From positions 1 through 12,191 of the forward strand of contig JAGLKL010000020.1 in assembly GCA_023141075.1 (NCBI GenBank): a stretch of DNA of 12,191 nt, given 5' to 3'. Origin of the DNA: Alphaproteobacteria bacterium (GTDB lineage Bacteria > Pseudomonadota > Alphaproteobacteria > Micavibrionales > Micavibrionaceae). The first letter of the stretch is position 1. Every line of letters begins with the position of its first letter. The position numbers and the translations under genes are program-made. Under the pieces are notes generated by a model, which was given only the letters and a program-made list of their open reading frames with translations, was not told the DNA's origin and ran no database searches. Shown here piece by piece: positions 8,601-12,191 of this stretch.

Positions 8601-8705
8601 CTGAGGGTTTCCCTGAGTTTGCTGCAATAAATAAGCAGCAAGTGTCTTAACAAACGGCTGCCATGCAGGAATATTATAGACTGTTTTTGCAGCCTTCTGT
8701 GTCAT
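5658..8705 (-). CDS. addB: Double-strand break repair nuclease subunit AddB, alphaproteobacterial type
   Basis: AddB partners AddA and cleaves the 5'-ended strand. It is a 1015-residue protein with an inactive helicase-like body and a C-terminal RecB-family nuclease. The nuclease residues are His762 (GALLHSML), Glu833 (SEVKG), Asp857 (ADRIDRL), Asp868-Tyr-Lys870 (IIDYKSAG) and Gln887 (SQLPLEA). The N-terminus has LLLPTRRTCR where Firmicutes AddB has an ATP-binding loop. The four-cysteine iron-sulfur signature of the Bacillus enzyme is not visible, with only one Cys near the C-terminus (about 976). Both absences appear normal for the alphaproteobacterial type and are not damage. The ATG at 8705 overlaps the stop of the nucleotidyltransferase gene as ATGA, with an AAAGGG-like site upstream, so translation is probably coupled. 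The addA gene follows directly. Confidence 0.95.
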   Translation of the reverse strand: MTQKAAKTVYNIPAWQPFVKTLAAYLLQQTQGNPQELVRYRLLLPTRRTCRVMRETFLALNEGKALLLPQMSALGDVDEDEISLMMFGQGDDFLDIPAAISLLKRRILLARLICAMPDYVQGMERALGLAQALSRFIDQVIVEGLDFADLHKIVPEEFSEHWQITLKFLRIISEEWPKILEENNAIDAAEHRNLMLLALADHWRRTPPNGPVIAAGSSGSIPAAAELLRTISEMKEGMVILPGLDQDMDDEAWLHVNETHPQHSLKVLLQCFGIERKNVCDLEIVEKDKCGALRHKLASAMMLPAQTTSQWQVFAKNSDLKAMINGLEYYQCTTQSEEAGLIAMIMREALEDKTRVCALVTPDRGLARRVKAFCRRWEIEVDDSAGINLANTSQGKLAILCLEAARQNFDPVAFLSVLKSSLCRFGYSKEDVYHYTSLIEKTVLRQGKVITSHSLLREMVLADDILPKGVGSFIGAFYDALVPLTDITEAGGFVNMEQCLKAHIEVIEALTKEGGEDKEIPGVYWAGDAGQHISQFFAQLLEHAHLMKDVLYEDYINIVSTLMRDVILRVAYGLHPRLLILGQMESRLTKADTVILGGLNEGVWPPEAGHDPWMSRPMRREFGLPSQDQKVGFAAHDFVQGFCSPRVVMTRAQKVDGAPTLPSRWLDRLETILQAGSMSLEDLSKGPYLAWFRKLDNVPAQACQRPRPCPPLAVRPGKISVTKVDIWLKDPYSIYVYYVLGLRKLPSLRQDNEAALKGALLHSMLDRFTRSYPKELPEDAQNGFLVIAKDIMAEERHNEDFVQAWWPRLMQMADWIVDNETRWREKAEFVASEVKGNIDLNVDGEPFNLHGIADRIDRLDNGCYAIIDYKSAGTFSENKLKEAALSQLPLEALILQNGGFDGRGFGKKDNKNDMKQEVSITEGQAGYLGYWKINGAQEAGQVVRIEGDISKTIDAAKEGLEILVRTYRNEEVPYYCMPDTSRMLRYYDYELISRLKEWSVTDNQGDSATYENGAE

Positions 8706-9499
8706 CTTCCGCCCTTTCCCGTTGTCTCAAGTGCAACAATATGCGCATCAACAGCCCTCATATCCTCCGAGCTGGAAATATGGTGCCATTCTCCCTCATG
8801 TTCCAGCACATAAAGCCGCCCTTTTTTCTCACACTCATCCATGAGATCAAGAAAAGAAAATGTTTTCTTATCAATATCTTGGAATATGCGCGGATGGTTA
8901 AGACGGATATTCGTCCACATATGAGAACCGGTTTTATCAAGATTCCGCCGTGCTTTCCCATCACCTAGTAAGTCATAATCACCTACACCTCTCGTTACAT
9001 TCATGCGCGAAACAGGCTGCATCAGCGTAAAAATATCCATTTCTTCGCCACGCCACCTCTGCGCCAAACGTTCCAGAGCGCCGGTGTACGTGTGGATAAC
9101 CTCCGTTTCGTTTCTAATTTCGCCAACCTCATCAACCCAAAGATTATCCCCGGCAATCACAAAAAACGGTTCGTCTTCATCAAAAAAATCCAGTGCATGG
9201 AGAACACCCCCGCCAGTGTCCAGAATTTCGTCTTCGATAGAAACATAAACACTCATATCCGGGCGCTCATCCATATACTCTTTTACATGTTCTTCTATTT
9301 TATCCGGCAAATAATGAGCATTGACCACCACCTCCCGCGTCCCATAGCAACGAAGATTATCAAGCGTACGCCAAAGCAGACTCCGCCCGTTTACCTCAAC
9401 CAGCGGCTTGGGAATTTGATCGGTGATCGGGCGCAGCCGCGTACCAAAACCTGCAGCCAAAATAAACGCCTTATAGGAAGAATTTTCTGATTTTCTCAT
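8702..9499 (-). CDS. Sugar-1-phosphate nucleotidyltransferase, MurU-like
   Basis: This 265-residue protein has the NTP-transferase Rossmann fold that joins a sugar 1-phosphate to a nucleotide. The signature LAAGFGTRLRP (14-24) is followed by the substrate-activating IPKPLVEVNG (29-38), then DTGGGVLHAL (94-103) and the metal-binding GD (117-118). In alphaproteobacteria the gene at this position between tsaE and addB resembles MurU, which makes UDP-MurNAc or UDP-GlcNAc-type sugars in cell-wall recycling from the product of the kinase AmgK. AmgK is not encoded beside it here, so the substrate is uncertain. The start ATG has a strong AAGGTGA site (9507-9513) and overlaps the tsaE stop as ATGA; the stop overlaps addB the same way. 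The protein is somewhat longer than typical MurU. Family membership is secure, the MurU role is inferred. Confidence 0.88.
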   Translation of the reverse strand: MRKSENSSYKAFILAAGFGTRLRPITDQIPKPLVEVNGRSLLWRTLDNLRCYGTREVVVNAHYLPDKIEEHVKEYMDERPDMSVYVSIEDEILDTGGGVLHALDFFDEDEPFFVIAGDNLWVDEVGEIRNETEVIHTYTGALERLAQRWRGEEMDIFTLMQPVSRMNVTRGVGDYDLLGDGKARRNLDKTGSHMWTNIRLNHPRIFQDIDKKTFSFLDLMDECEKKGRLYVLEHEGEWHHISSSEDMRAVDAHIVALETTGKGGR

Positions 9500-9942
9500 G
9501 ATCTTGTCACCTTAATAGCCCGGGAATCAGGCTGATTATCAACTGCGGATATGTAAACACTGATCGCTTGCTCGGGCAACAAACAATCCAAACGTTCCGG
9601 CCATTCCACCAAAGCAACACCTTCCCCCGCACTTAACGCCTCTTCCCAGCCAATTTCATAGACTTCGGAAGAATCACACAAGCGGTATAAATCAAAATGC
9701 CATAACAAACCCAGATCACTGTCATAGCTTTGAGCGAGCGTAAATGTCGGGCTTGGGACTTCCATGTCCGCAATCCCGCACAAACAACGAAGAAGTGCGC
9801 GGGCAAACACGGTTTTTCCCATACCGAGATCCCCATACAAAAGCACAACATCACCGGCTACAAGTTCTTTGGCAAAGACTTGCGCAAAAGAAACCGTCTC
9901 TTCTTCGCTCAAGCTTACTAATTCAAATACGACCTCTTTCAT
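9496..9942 (-). CDS. tsaE: tRNA t6A modification ATPase TsaE
   Basis: TsaE (YjeE) is the ATPase that drives the TsaB-TsaD complex placing the threonylcarbamoyl group on A37 of ANN-reading tRNAs. At 148 residues it has normal length. The Walker A loop is GDLGMGKT (37-44). It is followed by the family motifs VPSPTFTLAQSY (62-73), HFDLYRL (82-88) and VEWPERL (112-118), where the Glu and Trp line the nucleotide site. The ATG at 9942 is the only plausible ATG, since an in-frame TAA lies 9 nt upstream. There is no usable ribosome binding site: AAAGG stands 1 nt from the ATG. A TATAAG box 8 nt before the start suggests a leaderless message. It is the first gene of the tsaE / nucleotidyltransferase / addB / addA operon and is divergent from the exported-protein gene. 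Confidence 0.95.
   Translation of the reverse strand: MKEVVFELVSLSEEETVSFAQVFAKELVAGDVVLLYGDLGMGKTVFARALLRCLCGIADMEVPSPTFTLAQSYDSDLGLLWHFDLYRLCDSSEVYEIGWEEALSAGEGVALVEWPERLDCLLPEQAISVYISAVDNQPDSRAIKVTRS
9507..9513 (-). promoter_or_regulatory. Strong ribosome binding site of the nucleotidyltransferase gene
   Basis: AAGGTGA (minus strand) lies inside the end of tsaE, 7 nt before the ATG at 9499. It supports that start and translational coupling through the ATGA overlap. Confidence 0.6.
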
Positions 9943-9950
9943 ACCTTTGA

Positions 9951-9979
9951 CTTATAACGAAGAAGAAGCGTTGTGAAAA
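9951..9979 (-). promoter_or_regulatory. Candidate promoter of the tsaE-addA operon, near-leaderless
   Basis: On the minus strand, TTTTCA (9979-9974) and TATAAG (9956-9951) are 17 bp apart. The expected transcription start is about 9944-9942, at the A of the tsaE ATG or 2 nt before it. Its -35 box overlaps that of the plus-strand promoter. Confidence 0.5.
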
Positions 9980-9999
9980 GCACTGAGCAATGGTAAAAT
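9971..9999 (+). promoter_or_regulatory. Candidate promoter of the exported-protein gene, leaderless
   Basis: TTGTGA (9971-9976) and an extended -10, TGG-TAAAAT (9991-9999), are 17 bp apart. A start 7 nt past the -10 box falls exactly on the A of the ATG at 10006, which has no ribosome binding site at workable distance (GGGG touches the ATG). Confidence 0.55.
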
Positions 10000-10005
10000 G
10001 CGGGG

Positions 10006-10428
10006 ATGAGGCTTTTACCGCTAATAGTCCTGTTTTTTTCCCTTTTCCCCTGGCATGCTCATGCGCAGGAAATCACGTCTGAGCCGATTTGCTTTAACAT
10101 TCGCAATGAGGCCGATCACACCATTTTCGGCAGTGTTGTTACTGATTACGTTACCAGAGAAGATGGACAAAAAATTCATTATGACGGCACATTTCGCCTC
10201 GAACCCAAAGGAACAGTTGATCCTGAAACCGGTTATGCCAAGGATTTTGCAGAATTTTGTACGACCGGCCCATTTTTTCCGGATCGCCAGTTAGAAATAA
10301 CCTTGCGCACGCTCATCCCGGTTTTCTCATGCAAAACCAGTGTGGAAGCCGGAGACGTCATCGTCCATTCCAAAAAAATTATGAAAGACGGCGTCGAAAT
10401 CAGGAAAATCTGGGCAACCTGTCATTAG
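10006..10428 (+). CDS. Hypothetical exported four-cysteine protein
   Basis: I do not recognise this 140-residue protein. Residues 1-20 are a Sec signal peptide: Arg at position 2, a hydrophobic core LLPLIVLFFSLFPW, and an AHA cleavage site before Gln21. There is no lipobox, so the mature 120 residues should be soluble in the periplasm or secreted. The mature part has four cysteines (29, 85, 109, 139), an even number that would allow two disulfides. It alternates beta-like stretches (FRLEPKG, LEITLRTLIPVFSC, GDVIVHSKKI) with polar turns, suggesting a small beta-rich fold. No catalytic motif is seen. It is read from its own predicted leaderless promoter, diverges from tsaE and converges with the DivL-like gene, so it interrupts the usual kinase-tsaE order. 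The clean signal peptide and even cysteines argue that it is a real gene. Confidence 0.78.
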   Translation: MRLLPLIVLFFSLFPWHAHAQEITSEPICFNIRNEADHTIFGSVVTDYVTREDGQKIHYDGTFRLEPKGTVDPETGYAKDFAEFCTTGPFFPDRQLEITLRTLIPVFSCKTSVEAGDVIVHSKKIMKDGVEIRKIWATCH

Positions 10429-10455
10429 CCTGAAAAAAAGCTATAGTCACCTGTC

Positions 10456-10535
10456 GCAGCCACAAGCGAGCGACGAAGCATAGTTAACCTACGTAAGAAG
10501 TAAAGTAACGCTGTCAGGAAGTAAAGCAAAACGAC
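10456..10535. repeat. Degenerate tandem repeat, about 21-22 bp period
   Basis: GAAG-starting units begin at 10475, 10497 and 10518 (steps of 22 and 21). The last two share GAAGTAAAG exactly; the first is more diverged (GAAGCATAG). A fainter unit starting GCAG may precede them at 10456. They fill the gap between two convergent genes. It could be a small dispersed repeat of the genome or a decayed element; one window cannot tell. Confidence 0.35.
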
Positions 10536-12191
10536 TTATTGATGCTTCCGGGGAAGATATAAACTGACAGTTGTTCCTTTGCCAAAATCAGATTCCAACT
10601 CAAAACGCCCATTGTGCAAAGAAACTATATTATTTACCAGAGTAAGCCCTAATCCGGCGCCACGGTCGTTTCGCTGCGCAACATCAATACGCTCAAACGG
10701 CTGCAAAATCCGTTCCTGATCCTTTTTATCAATACCGACACCGTTATCTTTAACAATAATCTTCACTTCGTCACTGCTACGTGCAGCAATAAGTTCTATT
10801 ACTCCGTCTTCATCAGTGTGCGATATAGCGTTACGTACAAGATTAATAATAACCTGCTTCATACGCGTCTGATCTATTTCAGCTTTTCCAATATTCGCAG
10901 GACATTTCAGGCTGATTTCAGTATTCTGCTTACGCGCCCACTCTTCGACCAGATCACGAATACTTTCCATCATCGCTTTAATGGAAACTTCCTCAAAATT
11001 AAGCTCCATTTGCCCGGCTTCAATGGTTGAAAGGTCTAAAATATCGTTAATCAGACTAAGCAGTACCTCACTGGCATCGTGAATATCTCTAGTATATTCC
11101 TTTTGTTTATCATTAAGCGGACTAAAGAACTCCTTACTAAGCATTTCATTAAAGCCCATAATCGCATTAAGAGGCGTACGCAGTTGATAAGAAACATTGG
11201 CAAGAAAATCAATTTTCAGCTTTTCTGCGGCTTCCAGCGCCTCATTTTTCTCCCAGAGCGCTTTTTCCACACGTACAGTATCAGTAACATCAGTATACGT
11301 AATTAACACACCACCATCAGGCAACGGCACTGTCGCATAGTCGATAAAAATATCATCGTCCCGAATAAAACGCCCGTCATTCATATCACGCTCAAGCGCC
11401 AGAGATATCATCTGTTCACGAATTTCACCCCACTCTTCTTGCTCAAAAAAGCTGGAAACTTTATCAGTAATACGCGTTATATGCGGCCCACCGTCCAGTG
11501 TCTCGGGATCAAAGCTCCACATACGTGCAAAAGACGGGTTCCATAGCTTCAAACGCCCATCTCCACCATAAACTACAACAGCTTCTTCCAGATTATCCAA
11601 AGTCTCTTTTTGCACAGCAATCAGGGTATTATACGAAGATTCCAACTCCAAACGGCTGGTAACATCCTCAAAGGTCATCATCAGACCGCCTGATTTGCGC
11701 GGCACAACCAGCATACGAAGAACCGAACCGTCGGGCAAATAGAGCATATCTTCCGAAGAACCTATAAGGCCGGTAAACATGTTCAGCCAACCTTTTTTAT
11801 AGGATTTAAAGTCTGCTTGCTCCGGCAAACGCCGTGTCTCACGCAGCTTTTCAATGATATCGCCAAGTTTTGGCTTGGTATTAAGCCACCCCTCTTTCAA
11901 CCCCCATAACTGTGCATAAGAAGAATTATAAAACGCCAGCGTATGATCCCCATTATGGATCCCGATAGCCGAGCGCATCTGCTCAAGCAAAGCACGCATC
12001 GCGACTTCATTACTCTCGCTTTGTTTCTGGAGATGTTCGCGCTCCGTAATATCCTCAAGCACACCAATCGTCATTTTCCCTGCCTTAACAGGTGTCTCCA
12101 CAACCCTTACAAGTAAACGTTTTCCGCCGATAACCACGTGCACTTCCACGCTTTGCGCACTTGCTTTTTCCATTGCCAGTTTTGCAAGATC
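10536..12191 (-). CDS. divL: DivL-like PAS-domain pseudo-histidine kinase (5' end outside window)
   Basis: The frame is open to the window edge, so the N-terminus is missing; at least 551 residues are present. Counting from the Met at 12173, the end of one PAS domain (to about 45) is followed by two more (about 55-180 and 190-300), each closing with a DVT-type motif. A coiled linker leads to the dimerisation helix pair (about 315-385) and an ATPase domain (about 420-540). The phosphorylation box reads FLANVSYQLRTPLNAI: the usual histidine is Tyr329, and the next Glu is Gln. The ATP site is otherwise complete: Asn444/Asn448, DNGVG (476-480), GAGLGL (505-510) and GKGT (531-534). Tyrosine here is the hallmark of DivL, which in Caulobacter controls the CckA-CtrA cell-cycle relay without acting as a classical kinase, and the position near tsaE fits. 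The ortholog call is inferred from these two points. Membrane segments, if any, lie outside the window. Confidence 0.78.
   Translation of the reverse strand, partial: DLAKLAMEKASAQSVEVHVVIGGKRLLVRVVETPVKAGKMTIGVLEDITEREHLQKQSESNEVAMRALLEQMRSAIGIHNGDHTLAFYNSSYAQLWGLKEGWLNTKPKLGDIIEKLRETRRLPEQADFKSYKKGWLNMFTGLIGSSEDMLYLPDGSVLRMLVVPRKSGGLMMTFEDVTSRLELESSYNTLIAVQKETLDNLEEAVVVYGGDGRLKLWNPSFARMWSFDPETLDGGPHITRITDKVSSFFEQEEWGEIREQMISLALERDMNDGRFIRDDDIFIDYATVPLPDGGVLITYTDVTDTVRVEKALWEKNEALEAAEKLKIDFLANVSYQLRTPLNAIMGFNEMLSKEFFSPLNDKQKEYTRDIHDASEVLLSLINDILDLSTIEAGQMELNFEEVSIKAMMESIRDLVEEWARKQNTEISLKCPANIGKAEIDQTRMKQVIINLVRNAISHTDEDGVIELIAARSSDEVKIIVKDNGVGIDKKDQERILQPFERIDVAQRNDRGAGLGLTLVNNIVSLHNGRFELESDFGKGTTVSLYLPRKHQ

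Noticed and set aside
5658..8705. Loss of the ATP loop and iron-sulfur cysteines in AddB as degeneration
   Set aside because: The alphaproteobacterial AddB type normally appears to lack both, and the nuclease residues are all present.
10426..10443. TAGC...GCTA around an A-run after the exported-protein gene as a terminator
   Set aside because: The stem is 4 bp, the A-run is in the loop and no T-run follows.

Overview
The window is a chromosomal housekeeping segment from an alphaproteobacterium with fairly AT-rich DNA. The lineage call rests on four things: both AddAB subunits are of the alphaproteobacterial type; the gene order kinase-like protein / tsaE / sugar-1-phosphate nucleotidyltransferase / addB / addA / trxA is typical of that class; the kinase-like protein is DivL-like, with tyrosine in place of the phospho-accepting histidine; and the HIT and PanD proteins fit. 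The genus cannot be told from the sequence. There are no tRNA or rRNA genes, insertion sequences, CRISPR arrays or phage genes.

Left part (1-2080): an unrecognised 215-residue protein gene (+) overlaps tail to tail with a HIT-family hydrolase gene (-). The HIT gene diverges from panD (+, aspartate 1-decarboxylase), and the gap between them holds a perfect 18-bp palindrome. After panD comes trxA (+), preceded by an imperfect 12-bp-arm dyad and a TATAAT box. trxA converges on addA across a probable two-way terminator.

Centre (2081-9942, minus strand): a tight four-gene operon reads tsaE, nucleotidyltransferase (MurU-like), addB, addA. The first two junctions are 4-base ATGA overlaps. The addB/addA junction is either 1 nt apart or overlapping, depending on the addA start. 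AddA and AddB form the helicase-nuclease that processes double-strand DNA ends for RecA. TsaE is the ATPase of the t6A tRNA-modification system. The nucleotidyltransferase would normally work with the sugar kinase AmgK in cell-wall sugar recycling, but no kinase gene lies between tsaE and the transferase here.

Right part (9943-12191): a short plus-strand gene for an unrecognised exported four-cysteine protein sits between tsaE and the DivL-like gene, separating them. It diverges from tsaE, and the 63-bp gap fits two face-to-face promoters whose -35 boxes overlap. Both predicted transcripts start at or within 2 nt of the start codon (leaderless). The DivL-like gene runs off the right edge, so its N-terminal part is missing.

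The best leads are the tyrosine-bearing pseudo-histidine kinase, the missing amgK, the leaderless divergent promoter pair with its unknown exported protein, and small unexplained DNA structures (palindrome, dyad and a 21-22 bp degenerate repeat). I found no clear new multi-gene system.
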